Assembly (NCBI GenBank): GCA_018969705.1
Contig: JAGWXV010000001.1
Coordinates: 1 to 41,127, forward strand
Direction: 5' to 3'
Length of the DNA stretch: 41,127 bases
Source of the DNA: Betaproteobacteria bacterium
GTDB taxonomy: Bacteria > Pseudomonadota > Gammaproteobacteria > Burkholderiales > Burkholderiaceae_A
How positions within the stretch are numbered: position 1 is the stretch's first letter; each line of letters opens with the position of its first letter. Shown one piece after another: positions 9,475-18,116 of the stretch. The position numbers and the translations under genes were made by a program. Below the pieces are notes generated by a model. It was not told where the DNA came from. It ran no database searches and saw only the letters and a program-made list of their open reading frames with translations.

Positions 9475-9782
9475 GCCTGCCAGGTCATCAGACGATCCAC
9501 CGATGTCAGTTCAGCCAGGGCGCGTAACTGCTGTGGCGCAGACGCAATAACCAAGGACTTTCCAAAACGTCGGCGCGTTTCACGATCCAGCTGAAGCAGA
9601 ACTGCCAGCGCGGCGGTATCGACCTCGCGCAAGCCGCTAAGATCCGCAACGATCGATTCAGGTGCGTGTGTCGGCTGCGATTGTTGGCCAGATGCCTCCA
9701 GCGATCGCTGATGTGCGCCAAGCTCCGACATCGCATTTTGCAAATCCAGGCGCTCAGAAAACGTGAGTCGAATCGGGCTCAT
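9471..9782 (-). CDS. mlaB: STAS-domain protein, MlaB-like
   Basis: A small single STAS-domain protein, the likely cytoplasmic partner of the MlaF ATPase in the inner-membrane MlaFEDB complex. The ATG at 9782 gives 103 residues starting MSPIRLTFSERLDLQN. A GTG at 9821 would add 13 residues and overlap mlaC by 20 bases; the ATG is preferred because it agrees with domain onset. The STAS core is visible in SIVADLSGLREVDTAALAVLLQLDRE, where the Asp-Thr pair corresponds to the family's functional site. The sequence is poorly conserved, so the mlaB name rests partly on position after mlaC. Confidence 0.85.
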   Translation of the reverse strand: MSPIRLTFSERLDLQNAMSELGAHQRSLEASGQQSQPTHAPESIVADLSGLREVDTAALAVLLQLDRETRRRFGKSLVIASAPQQLRALAELTSVDRLMTWQA

Positions 9783-9801
9783 CGCGAAAGACTGGCACCC
9801 A

Positions 9802-10434
9802 CTATCGCGCGTTGCCGCCACTCATGGCGAGGGTCTGATTTTTTTCTCTCAACGACTGAATCAACCCATCAATACCCGAGGCGCCAACGACCTGGGCAAA
9901 CTGATTGCGGTAATGCTCCACCAGCCAGAGCCCCATGATATTCAAATCAAAAATCTTCCAGCTGCTGCCCGATTTCTGCATCCGATAGTCAATCAGAATC
10001 GGTTCGCGTCCGGGCCGTACGACTTGCGTGCGGACAATAATTTCATCGTCATCGGGCTTACCGCGTGTCGGCCGGACCTGAAAAGTAACATCGTTCACTT
10101 GGCGCACCGCGCCGGAATAGGTGAGCAGAAGTAAGCGGCGAAACTCCTGCATCAAAGCCCGCTGCTGCTCCGGCGTTGCGGCCCGCCAGTTGCGGCCCAC
10201 TGAGAGGGCGGTCATGCGTTGAAAATCAACATACGGCATCACTTTTCGCTCAACCAACACGTTGAGTCTTTCAATATCGCCGGACTGCAGGCTGCGATCT
10301 GCCTTTAGATCATCCAGTACGCTTTGAGAGATTGTTCGAATGAACTCATCGGGGCTGTTTTGGGCCTGAAGTCCAGAAGATAGGCCTGCCATCAGCAGCA
10401 TCACGGCGACAACATGACGGAAGGGACGATTCAT
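9802..10434 (-). CDS. mlaC: Periplasmic phospholipid-binding protein MlaC
   Basis: MlaC shuttles phospholipids across the periplasm between the outer-membrane MlaA complex and the inner-membrane MlaFEDB complex. The 210-residue precursor has a signal peptide (MNRPFRHVVAVMLLMAGLSS, cleavage probably after LQAQ). The mature part shows the Tol-Tol/MlaC pattern: VMPYVDFQRMTALSVGRNWR, then an LLLTYSGAV helix and strands ending in WKIFDLNIMGLWLVEHYRNQF, a strongly conserved C-terminal block. It lies 23 bases after mlaA in the operon. Confidence 0.95.
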   Translation of the reverse strand: MNRPFRHVVAVMLLMAGLSSGLQAQNSPDEFIRTISQSVLDDLKADRSLQSGDIERLNVLVERKVMPYVDFQRMTALSVGRNWRAATPEQQRALMQEFRRLLLLTYSGAVRQVNDVTFQVRPTRGKPDDDEIIVRTQVVRPGREPILIDYRMQKSGSSWKIFDLNIMGLWLVEHYRNQFAQVVGASGIDGLIQSLREKNQTLAMSGGNAR

Positions 10435-10457
10435 CGGGGAGCTTTCTTTTTTCTTTC

Positions 10458-11177
10458 TCAGTCTTCTTTGAATTTTTCAGGCGGCGGATCACCGTCATAA
10501 ACCAAGCTGCGGCGGCGGGCTAGCCAGGCATCTCGTACTCCCGAATAACGGTCAAACGATAACGCCTCAATCGTATCCTGCGCATCCAAAAGATCTTTTC
10601 TGCGATCAATGGCGATCAATCCATACGCGATCGTTCGGCCTGTGCCTTGCTCAAAGACTGAGCCGACCGGGTCAAAGCTGAAATCAGCAACGGTGCCCAC
10701 TGCGTCTCGGACCGTGCTCGGGCCCAGCAGCGGCAGCACGAAGTAGGGACCCGGCCCCACACCCCAGCGGCCGAAGGTCTGGCCGAAGTCTTCATTGGTC
10801 TTCGTAAGCCCCATCGAGGATGCTGGATCTCCCAGCCCCAACACACCCACCGTTGTGTTGATGAGGACCCGGCCTCCTGCGGTGGCCGCCGCCTCTGGCT
10901 TTGCCTGCAGTAACTGATGGATCGCAATGATGACGTCACGAAGATTGCTGAAAAAATTTCGTAGTCCCTTTTGGGCAATATCCGGAACATAGTCGCGGTA
11001 GGCCTGCGCCAGGGGCTTCACCACCGCTCGATCAACACCATCATTAAAGTCAAAAACAGCCCGGTTATAGCGCTCCCAGGGATCACGGGGGTCATTAATA
11101 TTGCCCGCGGGCAGGCTTGCACATCCCGCGGATGCCGCAAGGCCAATCACCATCACGAGTCGAAGTATGGGTTTCAT
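10458..11177 (-). CDS. mlaA: Outer-membrane lipoprotein MlaA (VacJ)
   Basis: MlaA removes misplaced phospholipids from the outer leaflet and passes them to MlaC. The 239-residue precursor has a lipoprotein signal: hydrophobic LRLVMVIGLAASAGC with lipidation at about Cys19. The mature protein begins with the hallmark DPRDPWERYNRAVFDFND and continues with VRDYVPDIAQKGLRNFFSNL-like segments (here YRDYVPDIAQKGLRNFFSN), a GLGDPASSMGL loop, and FGQTFGRWGVGPGPYFVLPLL. All are standard for VacJ proteins. Placing mlaA inside the mlaFEDCB cluster, between mlaD and mlaC, is usual in betaproteobacteria; in E. coli mlaA is separate. Confidence 0.96.
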   Translation of the reverse strand: MKPILRLVMVIGLAASAGCASLPAGNINDPRDPWERYNRAVFDFNDGVDRAVVKPLAQAYRDYVPDIAQKGLRNFFSNLRDVIIAIHQLLQAKPEAAATAGGRVLINTTVGVLGLGDPASSMGLTKTNEDFGQTFGRWGVGPGPYFVLPLLGPSTVRDAVGTVADFSFDPVGSVFEQGTGRTIAYGLIAIDRRKDLLDAQDTIEALSFDRYSGVRDAWLARRRSLVYDGDPPPEKFKED

Positions 11178-11186
11178 CGCCAGCGT

Positions 11187-11672
11187 TTATTTGCGCGATC
11201 CGCCGCCCGGTGCCGAAGGCTCTGTGGCTTTGTTGTAAAGGAATTGTGAGATTAGATTTTCCAAGACCACCGCAGACTGGGTCATCCGAATGCGGTCCGC
11301 CGCCTTCAGCATCTCGGCGTCTCCACCCGGCTCAAGGCCGACATAGTTATCACCCAGCAATCCTGAGGTCAGAATCTTTGCTGAGGTGTCTTTCGGAAAC
11401 TGATAGCGGGCGTCCATATCAAGAAGTACGAGGGCCTGATACTGCTGATCATCAAACTGAATCTGGCGGACCCGGCCAACGACCACTCCCGCGCTGCGGA
11501 CCGCAGCCCGAGGCTTTAGCCCGCCGATATTGTCGAAATACGCTTTCAATTCGTAGGTGTTGGATGCGCTTCTCGCGCCGAGATTGCTGACCTGAAGGGC
11601 CATAAATAGCAGCGCCAGTAGGCCCAGCAGCACAAAGGCCCCGACAGCAAGATTTAGGTTTCGCGCCTGCAT
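11187..11672 (-). CDS. mlaD: MCE-domain protein MlaD
   Basis: MlaD is the inner-membrane-anchored MCE protein whose hexamer forms the periplasmic lipid channel of MlaFEDB. The ATG at 11672 gives 161 residues; a TTG at 11678 would add two. One N-terminal transmembrane helix (LAVGAFVLLGLLALLFMAL) is followed by one MCE domain: YELKAYFDNIGGLKPRAAVR, VVVGRVRQIQFDD, and the LTSGLLGDNYVGLEPGGD block. A C-terminal helix (SAVVLENLISQFLY) supplies the hydrophobic central plug in the family. GGAG lies 10 bases before the ATG, and the mlaE stop lies two bases upstream. Confidence 0.96.
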   Translation of the reverse strand: MQARNLNLAVGAFVLLGLLALLFMALQVSNLGARSASNTYELKAYFDNIGGLKPRAAVRSAGVVVGRVRQIQFDDQQYQALVLLDMDARYQFPKDTSAKILTSGLLGDNYVGLEPGGDAEMLKAADRIRMTQSAVVLENLISQFLYNKATEPSAPGGGSRK

Positions 11673-11674
11673 TT

Positions 11675-12463
11675 TCAAAGCTCTCCAAACATGAGTGCGG
11701 TCAGCACAAAATCAAGTCCTAAAACGGCGAGTGATCCCACCACGACTGTTAACGTCGTTGCCCGAGCCACGCCTTCCGGGGTGGGCTGGGCGCCATAGCC
11801 CTGCATCAAGGCAATCTGGGTGACCGCAATTCCAAATACAACACTCTTAATTACACCATTGACCACGTCATCCCAGAAATCGACGCCTCCCGACATCTGG
11901 GACCAGAAGGCCCCAGGATCCACGCCGATCAGGACCACCCCAACCAGCCAGCCCCCGAGAATGCCCACCGCGGAAAAGAGCGTTGCCAGCAGCGGGACCG
12001 CGATGAGTCCGCCATAAAAACGCGGGCCTAAAACACGGGCAACCGGATCCACGGCCATGGTCTCCAAGGCAGCGAGCTGCTCGCCCGCCTTCATCAGCCC
12101 AATCTCTGCAGTCAGTGAGGTGCCCGCACGGCCCGCAAACAAAAGGGCTGCAATGACCGGGCCCAGCTCCCGAACCAATGCCAACGCGACCAGGAGGCCC
12201 AGGGCCTGCTCAGACCCATAACGCCGCAGTGTGTAATAGCCCTGAAGGCCGAGCACCAGGCCGACAAAAAGCCCCGCCACCAAAATGATGGCAAGGGAAT
12301 GATTGCCTAAAAAATGCACCTGGGCCCCAATCAGCCGCGGCCGTCTCCAGATGGTCCCGGTACGCAGCAGAATCTTGGCCAGAAGAATTGCAAAATTGCC
12401 AAGCCCAAGCACGAAGCGAATGCAGGCCTGGCCGAGCGATGCGATTGAATCGACGATCGCCAT
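11675..12463 (-). CDS. mlaE: Phospholipid ABC transporter permease MlaE
   Basis: MlaE is the integral-membrane permease that forms the lipid pocket of the MlaFEDB complex. The ATG at 12463 gives 262 residues and shares one base with the mlaF stop (TGATG). About five to six hydrophobic segments are visible, including IILVAGLFVGLVLGLQGYY. The hallmark of the family is ELGPVIAALLFAGRAGTSLTAEIG, followed by MKAGEQLAALETMAVDPV, which contacts MlaF. The C-terminal helix is LAVLGLDFVLTALMFG. Its position between mlaF and mlaD is standard. Confidence 0.97.
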   Translation of the reverse strand: MAIVDSIASLGQACIRFVLGLGNFAILLAKILLRTGTIWRRPRLIGAQVHFLGNHSLAIILVAGLFVGLVLGLQGYYTLRRYGSEQALGLLVALALVRELGPVIAALLFAGRAGTSLTAEIGLMKAGEQLAALETMAVDPVARVLGPRFYGGLIAVPLLATLFSAVGILGGWLVGVVLIGVDPGAFWSQMSGGVDFWDDVVNGVIKSVVFGIAVTQIALMQGYGAQPTPEGVARATTLTVVVGSLAVLGLDFVLTALMFGEL

Positions 12464-13338
12464 CACGGGCCTCCGAGTCCGAATGCCTGGCCGATCGGAG
12501 GGGCCGGATAGTGAAATCGGACCGGACCATCCATTCGGCCATCCAGGAACTGCCGCACAAACGGATCCTCGCTCATTCGAAGCTCCTCAGGTGTGCCTTG
12601 GGCGGCCAGCTTTGCTCCCGTTGGTGAAGGCGCAAATACAAAAATCCGATCCGCAATTGCGAATGTCTCGGCAACATCGTGCGTCACGACAACTGAAGTG
12701 GCGCCCAATGCATTATTGAGTCCGCGAATAAGATTGGCAGTGACACCGAGCGATATGGGATCAAGGCCGGCAAAGGGCTCATCGTAAAGAATGAGTTCGG
12801 GATCCAAGGCGATCGCACGGGCAAGCGCGACTCTTCGGGCCATGCCGCCCGAAATCTCAGAGGGCTTTAACTCGGCGGCACCCCGCAGCCCAACACACTC
12901 AAGCTTGAGCAACACGAGGTCACGAATCATCGATTCCGATAAGTTGGTGTGCTCGCGGATTGGAAATGCCACATTCTCAAAGCACGTCAAATCGGTAAAC
13001 AGGGCGCCAAACTGAAACAGCAGGCCCATACGGCGGCGGGCCTCATACAGCCGAGTCTGTTGTGTGCTGTCGAGCGGCTTTCCAAAGACCTCAACGGTGC
13101 CCTGCTGGGGCGCGACCAGGCCGCTGATGAGCCGCAGCAGCGTTGTCTTTCCTACGCCGGAGCCGCCCATGAGGGCCACCACCTGGCCCGACCGAATCTC
13201 AAAACTCACGCCATCAATGATTTGCCGCTCGCCATAGCCAAAGCTCAGGCGGCGAAACGTCACTACAGGAGATGATTCCGGGGCGCCGGGGGCAACTGCA
13301 GCTTTCTGCTGAACAGAGACAAAGTCATCAGAGGGCAA
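12463..13338 (-). CDS. mlaF: Phospholipid ABC transporter ATPase MlaF (TTG start)
   Basis: MlaF supplies ATP hydrolysis for MlaFEDB lipid transport. The 291-residue protein has Walker A GGSGVGKTTLLR (about residues 58-69), signature SGGMARRVALARAIALDP, Walker B ELILYDEPFAGLDPI and H-loop VVVTHDVAET. A non-conserved N-terminal leader of about 25 residues precedes the domain. The start at 13338 is TTG, with AGGA eight bases upstream; a GTG about 25 codons downstream at the onset of homology is an alternative. It opens the mla cluster, 44 bases after the kefC stop. No strong promoter is evident in that gap. Confidence 0.95.
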   Translation of the reverse strand: MPSDDFVSVQQKAAVAPGAPESSPVVTFRRLSFGYGERQIIDGVSFEIRSGQVVALMGGSGVGKTTLLRLISGLVAPQQGTVEVFGKPLDSTQQTRLYEARRRMGLLFQFGALFTDLTCFENVAFPIREHTNLSESMIRDLVLLKLECVGLRGAAELKPSEISGGMARRVALARAIALDPELILYDEPFAGLDPISLGVTANLIRGLNNALGATSVVVTHDVAETFAIADRIFVFAPSPTGAKLAAQGTPEELRMSEDPFVRQFLDGRMDGPVRFHYPAPPIGQAFGLGGP

Positions 13339-13382
13339 AGGGAGTCCTAATCAGATGCGAAAAAGAGAGGAGCGACCCTATT

Positions 13383-15374
13383 TTAGGCGCGATCGCCGCT
13401 TAAGAGTTCCTCAGCAAGGGCAAGGGCCTCAGATGCGCCCCGCATCACCATGACATCGTGGGCCTGGATCACAAGACCAGCATCAATGCTGGGGCGCTCC
13501 TTACCGCGACGCAGGCTTGTCATCTCCACGCCGATCTCATCGAGCCGCAGAGATCCGAGTGTCGCTCCGACCGATGGCGATGTCTCCGACACACTGAACG
13601 ATCGCAACAAAATCTCTGCGCTGCGTTCACTGACGTCATCCATCGACCCATGAAAATAGCCGCGCAGCAGGGCATATCGGCTATCTCTGACTTCGCGAAC
13701 ACGACGCAACACGCGGTGCAGGGGAACACCGGCCAGCGCAAGGGCATGCGAGGCCAGCATCAGACTGCCTTCGACCACCTCAGGGACCACCTCGGTCGCG
13801 CCTGCTGCACGTAGACTCGAGAGGTCATTGTCATCACGCGATCGCACGATGATGGGTAAGGCCGGCGCGAGCTGGCGGGCCGCATGAATTACATGCACCG
13901 CAGAGGCCCGATCCGCGTAGGTGATCACAAGAATCGATGCCCGATGCACGCCGGCCGCAAGCAGCGTTTCACGTCGGGCGGCATCACCAAAAACCACTGA
14001 ACTGCCGGCAGCAGCAGCCTCTCGGGTCCGCTGCGGATCGAGGTCAAGCGCCACATAAGGAATTTTTTCCGAATCCAACATCTGCGCAAGATTCTGGCCG
14101 CATCGGCCAAAACCACAGACGATCACGTGCTGCTCCGAACCGAGGGTCTGGGTAGCAATCCGATGAATCTGCAAGGAGCGCAAAAACCACTCATTGCGCA
14201 CGAGCCGCAGAATCCATCGATCGCTTTGCTCGATGATGAATGGCGCAATCAACATCGAAATCACCATCGCCGCCTGAACGGGCTGCAAAACAGACTGCGG
14301 AATCAGCCCATTTAGACCCGCCGGATCCAGCAGCACGAAGCCAAACTCGCCCGCTTGACACAGCCAAAGGCCCGTCTTTAGCGAAGCCCCCGTGCCAATT
14401 CCGAAAAATCTGGCCAATGCCGCAATGACGACAAACTTAAACACCATGGGGCAGATCACCAGCAACAACACCATCGCCCAATGCGATGCGATCACTGAGA
14501 AATCCAACAGCATTCCGACAGAAATAAAAAATAGGCCCATGAGCACATCGCGGTAGGGTTTGACATCGGCCTCCACCTGATAGCGATACTCGGTCTCAGA
14601 AATCAGCATGCCCGCCAAAAAAGCGCCCAGCGCCAGTGATAAGCCGGCATGCTCGGTCAGCAGTGCCAGGCCTAAGGTCATGAGCAACACATTCAGTGTG
14701 AACAGCTCTTGCGACTTGCGTCGCGCCACCAAGGTCAGCCAGGGCCGAACCAGCCGCTGGCCGATCAGCAGCGCCAGGCCGAGCACCAGCAGGGATTTGG
14801 CCATGGCCATGGCCAGTGCCCAGCCAAGGCCCTGATCCGATTGGCCAGTTAATCCAGAGAGTGCGGGAATGAGCACCAGCAGTGGCACAACGGCGAGGTC
14901 TTGAAACAAAAGCACCCCCACGACCGGCTTGCCGTGGGCCGACTCTAATTCGCCACGATCACCGGCAAGCCGCATCACCATCGCCGTTGACGACATCGCC
15001 AGTGCGCCCCCCAGGGCAACGCCGGCCTGCCAAGGCATTGCATGCCAGGCCTGCGTTAGGCCAATCAGCGTGGCCACCAGAACCAGCGTTAAGCCCACCT
15101 GTATTCCGCCAAGGCCAAACACCAGGCTGCGCATTGCCCGAAGCTTCGGCAGGCTGAATTCAAGGCCGATGGAAAACATCAAAAAAACCACGCCGATTTC
15201 CGCAAGCCACCGGGTGACATCCGTGTCCGGCGCCAGGCCCAGGGCGTTGGGCCCCAGCAGAACCCCAACCGACAAATAACCGACTAAGGGCGGCAGCTTC
15301 AGGGCGCGTGCCGCAGTCACCGCCCCAACCGAGACGGCCAGCAACACCACGATGACCCCAAGAAGCGAATCCAT
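13383..15374 (-). CDS. KefB/KefC-type monovalent cation/proton antiporter (CPA2) with RCK domain
   Basis: This 663-residue inner-membrane protein has three parts. Residues about 1-385 are a Na+/H+ exchanger domain of roughly 12 hydrophobic helices, with the family motif LLFQDLAVVPLL at 156-167 and LTEHAGLSLALGAFLAGMLI at 239-258. Residues about 416-530 are a TrkA-N (RCK) domain starting HVIVCGFGRCGQNLA. The last 80 residues resemble a TrkA-C domain. The likely activity is K+ or Na+ efflux in exchange for protons, gated by nucleotide; glutathione gating as in KefC cannot be judged from sequence. It is divergent from kdsD, with an inverted repeat in the gap, and upstream of the mla genes. Confidence 0.9.
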   Translation of the reverse strand: MDSLLGVIVVLLAVSVGAVTAARALKLPPLVGYLSVGVLLGPNALGLAPDTDVTRWLAEIGVVFLMFSIGLEFSLPKLRAMRSLVFGLGGIQVGLTLVLVATLIGLTQAWHAMPWQAGVALGGALAMSSTAMVMRLAGDRGELESAHGKPVVGVLLFQDLAVVPLLVLIPALSGLTGQSDQGLGWALAMAMAKSLLVLGLALLIGQRLVRPWLTLVARRKSQELFTLNVLLMTLGLALLTEHAGLSLALGAFLAGMLISETEYRYQVEADVKPYRDVLMGLFFISVGMLLDFSVIASHWAMVLLLVICPMVFKFVVIAALARFFGIGTGASLKTGLWLCQAGEFGFVLLDPAGLNGLIPQSVLQPVQAAMVISMLIAPFIIEQSDRWILRLVRNEWFLRSLQIHRIATQTLGSEQHVIVCGFGRCGQNLAQMLDSEKIPYVALDLDPQRTREAAAAGSSVVFGDAARRETLLAAGVHRASILVITYADRASAVHVIHAARQLAPALPIIVRSRDDNDLSSLRAAGATEVVPEVVEGSLMLASHALALAGVPLHRVLRRVREVRDSRYALLRGYFHGSMDDVSERSAEILLRSFSVSETSPSVGATLGSLRLDEIGVEMTSLRRGKERPSIDAGLVIQAHDVMVMRGASEALALAEELLSGDRA

Positions 15375-15401
15375 AGCTGGTATGAAGTTTGCTAGCGCCC
15401 T

Positions 15402-15438
15402 TTGTTACACTGCTTTCCCATGGGGTCAAGTGTAACAA
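15402..15438. promoter_or_regulatory. Inverted repeat between kefC-like gene and kdsD; possible face-to-face promoters or operator
   Basis: Two perfect 10-base arms, TTGTTACACT at 15402-15411 and AGTGTAACAA at 15429-15438, flank a 17-base spacer containing CCCATGGG. Each arm reads as an extended -10 motif (TGTTACACT), on opposite strands, pointing towards each other. The plus-strand copy would serve kdsD (ATG 15456) and the minus-strand copy the antiporter gene (ATG 15374), giving overlapping promoters. No good -35 is present for either. It could instead be a repressor operator. Promoter activity is inference; the repeat itself is plain in the sequence. Confidence 0.55.
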
Positions 15439-15455
15439 CGCACTCTGCCAGCACC

Positions 15456-16472
15456 ATGGAAAATCACAGCAAAGATCCACACCGCAACGCGCCGCTTCAG
15501 CCCAATGCCGACCAGGTATTTCAGCGGGCCCGTGAGGTGATCCGAATTGAGGCCGACGCAGTTTTAGGCCTTCTTGATCAACTCGATCAGCAGCTGGTCC
15601 AGGCAGCCGAAAGAATTCTGAATTGCACCGGCCGCGTGGTGGTCTCAGGCATCGGCAAGTCGGGCCATGTGGCCAGTAAGATCGCAGCAACGCTCGCCTC
15701 AACGGGCACGCCCGCCTACTTTGTGCACCCCGCCGAAGCGCAGCATGGTGATCTCGGCATGATCCAGGCCAACGATGTCGTGCTGGCATTTTCAAACTCC
15801 GGTGAGACGGAAGAGCTCGCGCTGATTGCGCCGCATATCAAGCGCTTGGGCGCTGTCTTAATTGCAATCACAGGAAATCCTGAATCTAGCCTAGCGAAAG
15901 CCGCTGATATTCATCTCAATGCGGCTGTGCAGACCGAGGCCTGCCCTTTGAATCTGGCGCCGACCGCCAGCACGACCGCGGCATTGGCGCTCGGTGATGC
16001 GCTGGCCTTGGTGCTGTTGGATCTTCGCGGATTTAGCGCCGAGGATTTCGCCCGATCACATCCCGGGGGCAGTCTGGGTCGCCGGCTGCTGATCCGGGTT
16101 GAAGATGTCATGCGCACCGCGGCGCAGCTGCCCTCGGTACCGCTGGGGACTTCGGTCACAGATGCATTTGCGGAGATCAGTGCCAAACGCATGGGCATGA
16201 CTGCCGTTTTGGATCAAGACCGCCGCGTGATGGGCATTTTTACGGACGGCGACTTACGTCGCGTGCTGTCGCAAGGCATCGATATTCGAAACGTCAAGAT
16301 TGACGACGTGATGAGCCGGCAGCCGAAAACCATTGATCGGCATCGGCTTGCCAGTGAAGTTGCGCATCTCATGGAATCCACGCGCATTAATCATCTCTTG
16401 GTTGTTGATGACCAGGGCCGACTTGAGGGTGCTGTTGGCATTCATGACCTCTTTGAGTCCAAGATTCTTTAG
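15456..16472 (+). CDS. kdsD: D-arabinose-5-phosphate isomerase
   Basis: KdsD interconverts ribulose-5-phosphate and arabinose-5-phosphate, the first step of Kdo synthesis for LPS. The preferred ATG at 15456 gives 338 residues (MENHSKDPHRNAPLQ); ATG 15420 and TTG 15402 are also in frame but lie inside the inverted repeat. The SIS domain shows VVVSGIGKSGHVASKIAATLASTGTP, the catalytic histidine region EAQHGDLGM, SNSGETEEL and the sugar loop LAPTASTTAALALGDALA, then RSHPGGSLGRRLL. Two CBS domains follow (from about residue 215), with FTDGDLRRVL. It heads the kds-lpt-rpoN gene string. Confidence 0.95.
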   Translation: MENHSKDPHRNAPLQPNADQVFQRAREVIRIEADAVLGLLDQLDQQLVQAAERILNCTGRVVVSGIGKSGHVASKIAATLASTGTPAYFVHPAEAQHGDLGMIQANDVVLAFSNSGETEELALIAPHIKRLGAVLIAITGNPESSLAKAADIHLNAAVQTEACPLNLAPTASTTAALALGDALALVLLDLRGFSAEDFARSHPGGSLGRRLLIRVEDVMRTAAQLPSVPLGTSVTDAFAEISAKRMGMTAVLDQDRRVMGIFTDGDLRRVLSQGIDIRNVKIDDVMSRQPKTIDRHRLASEVAHLMESTRINHLLVVDDQGRLEGAVGIHDLFESKIL

Positions 16473-16480
16473 TGCCGATC

Positions 16481-17011
16481 ATGGAGCCGTCAGCACAGAT
16501 GATGCCCGCCCGCTTTGATCTCCGCGAGGCTGCCCAAAGGGCCAAGGGCCTTCGATGGATGTTTTTCGATGTCGATGGCGTGATGACTGACGGTGGACTC
16601 TACTATGGCGCCAACGGTGAATCCATGAAGCGATTCGCTGTCTTGGATGGCCACGGCTTAAAGGCCCTGAAGCAGGCGGGCATTCGTATCGGGATCCTGA
16701 GTGGGCGATCGCATCCAGCCACTGAGGTTCGCGCCCGCGAGCTGGGATTCGATGTCGTGATCCAGGGCGCCGAACACAAAGGCTCAGCCTTCGATCAGTG
16801 CATGGCCGAATTCGGCATTGCCCCTGCCGACTGTGGGCATATGGGTGACGACCTGCCCGATCTGGAAATTTTTTCGCGCGTTCATTTTGCGGCCACAGTT
16901 CCGGATGCCACGCAGGCCGTGCTGGCAGCCGCCCACTGGGTTTCTCATCGGGCCGGCGGGGCCGGTGCGGTGCGCGACTGCTGCGACTTCATTCTTCGGG
17001 CGCGGCAATGA
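16481..17011 (+). CDS. kdsC: Kdo-8-phosphate phosphatase
   Basis: KdsC is a HAD-family phosphatase that removes phosphate from Kdo-8-phosphate. The ATG at 16481 gives 176 residues; a GTG at 16472 overlapping the kdsD stop, or ATGs at 16499/16502, are possible. HAD motif I is MFFDVDGVMTDGGLYY, motif II is in GILSGRS, the lysine is in AEHKGSAF, and motif IV is HMGDDLPDLEIF. It is a cap-less C0 HAD enzyme, consistent with tetrameric KdsC. No Shine-Dalgarno is evident, fitting translational coupling to kdsD. The gene pair is usual in proteobacteria before the lpt genes. Confidence 0.95.
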   Translation: MEPSAQMMPARFDLREAAQRAKGLRWMFFDVDGVMTDGGLYYGANGESMKRFAVLDGHGLKALKQAGIRIGILSGRSHPATEVRARELGFDVVIQGAEHKGSAFDQCMAEFGIAPADCGHMGDDLPDLEIFSRVHFAATVPDATQAVLAAAHWVSHRAGGAGAVRDCCDFILRARQ

Positions 17012-17592
17012 GACAGCCTGAGTGGCTCGGCAGCACCATCTCCGTCGGCCTTTTTGCGCTGCTGGCGGCAGCTTCCTGGGGCCTAAACGAATTTCTCCGT
17101 CGCAGCCAGCTGGAATCGGTCGTGGTCAATAAAGAGGGGCCTAACGCGATCATTGAAAATCCTCGCGTGACGCGAAGCGATGCGCAAGGCCGTGCACAGT
17201 ATCGGCTGGATGCGAAAAGAGTCCTTTTTGAAGAACAGGCCGATCGCAGCCTGGTGGAGCAGCCGGTGATGGTCTCGCTCGCACCCGATCGGCCAAAGAC
17301 AGTGATGCAGGCAGAGCGGGCCATTACGACCCAGCAGCAAAATCAAGTTGATCTGGAAGGCAATGTCAGAATTGAACGCAGTGCGTTTGATGGGCAGCCC
17401 GCAGCCCGGGTGAACACCAGCAAGGCGACTGTGCTGATTCGCGAAGAGCGCGCAATGACCGATGCGCCGGTCATCATTGAGCGCGGGGCCGCAACGCTGC
17501 AAGGCAATGGAATGCGGCTTGACCAAAAAACCGGGCAGCTGGAAATCACTTCAGATTCTCGAATGGTCGTGCCGAAGAAAGGCCAGCCATGA
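17008..17592 (+). CDS. lptC: LPS export protein LptC
   Basis: LptC is the bitopic inner-membrane protein that receives LPS from LptB2FG and passes it to LptA. The 194-residue protein has one N-terminal membrane helix (STISVGLFALLAAASWGLNE) and a periplasmic beta-jellyroll. The family region is visible as the repeating IENPRVTRSDAQGRAQYRLDAKRV and the later VDLEGNVRIERS strand. Sequence conservation in this family is weak, so neighbours help: the ATG overlaps the kdsC stop (ATGA) and the stop overlaps the lptA ATG. LptF and LptG are not in the window. Confidence 0.93.
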   Translation: MRQPEWLGSTISVGLFALLAAASWGLNEFLRRSQLESVVVNKEGPNAIIENPRVTRSDAQGRAQYRLDAKRVLFEEQADRSLVEQPVMVSLAPDRPKTVMQAERAITTQQQNQVDLEGNVRIERSAFDGQPAARVNTSKATVLIREERAMTDAPVIIERGAATLQGNGMRLDQKTGQLEITSDSRMVVPKKGQP

Positions 17593-18116
17593 ATCGCATT
17601 CAGAACTGCCGTTGGGCTCAGCTGTTATTCGTTTTAACACTACTTTTTCTCAGCGTCGGAGCCGCTGAGGCAGAAAAAGCGGATCGCGAAAAACCGACAA
17701 CGATTGACGCGGATCGACTCAGCCATGATGACCAGAAACAAATCACGACGTTTACTGGAAATGTTGTGCTGACGAAAGGCACTCTGATTATACGCGGTGA
17801 ACGCATGGAGCTTTGGCAAGACAGTGCCGGCAACACATTCGGCACGATGATCGGAAAGCCAGCACGCTTTCGTCAGAAACGAGATGGCGTGAATGAATTT
17901 ATGGAAGGTGAGTCAGGACGGCTTGATTACAACGGCAAGGATGAAATTGTGACCCTGAGCCAAAACGCGCTGCTACGACGGCTCGAGGGTGACCTTTTGA
18001 AAGATCAAGTGGCGGGCGATACCCTGACCTATAACAACATCACCGAGCAGTATCAGGTGGAATCGAATCAGGGCCAGCCCCGCTCGCGGATGACGCTCAT
18101 GCCAGGCAAACGTTGA
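17589..18116 (+). CDS. lptA: LPS transport periplasmic protein LptA
   Basis: LptA forms the periplasmic bridge that carries LPS to the outer membrane. The 175-residue precursor has a clear signal peptide ([17 protein letters not shown]). The OstA-like domain begins with the conserved [13 protein letters not shown], then [24 protein letters not shown], and [19 protein letters not shown]. These repeating beta-strand pairs form the open jellyroll. The start overlaps the lptC stop by four bases (ATGA) and the stop shares a base with the lptB ATG, so lptC, lptA and lptB form one coupled unit. Confidence 0.95.
   Translation: MNRIQNCRWAQLLFVLTLLFLSVGAAEAEKADREKPTTIDADRLSHDDQKQITTFTGNVVLTKGTLIIRGERMELWQDSAGNTFGTMIGKPARFRQKRDGVNEFMEGESGRLDYNGKDEIVTLSQNALLRRLEGDLLKDQVAGDTLTYNNITEQYQVESNQGQPRSRMTLMPGKR

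Noticed and set aside
15160-15795. A 211-codon open frame on the minus strand across the kefC-kdsD junction
   Set aside because: It is antisense to well-conserved kdsD and shifted against the antiporter gene, has no recognisable domain, and is rich in Arg/Pro/Gly as expected of a shadow frame in GC-rich DNA.
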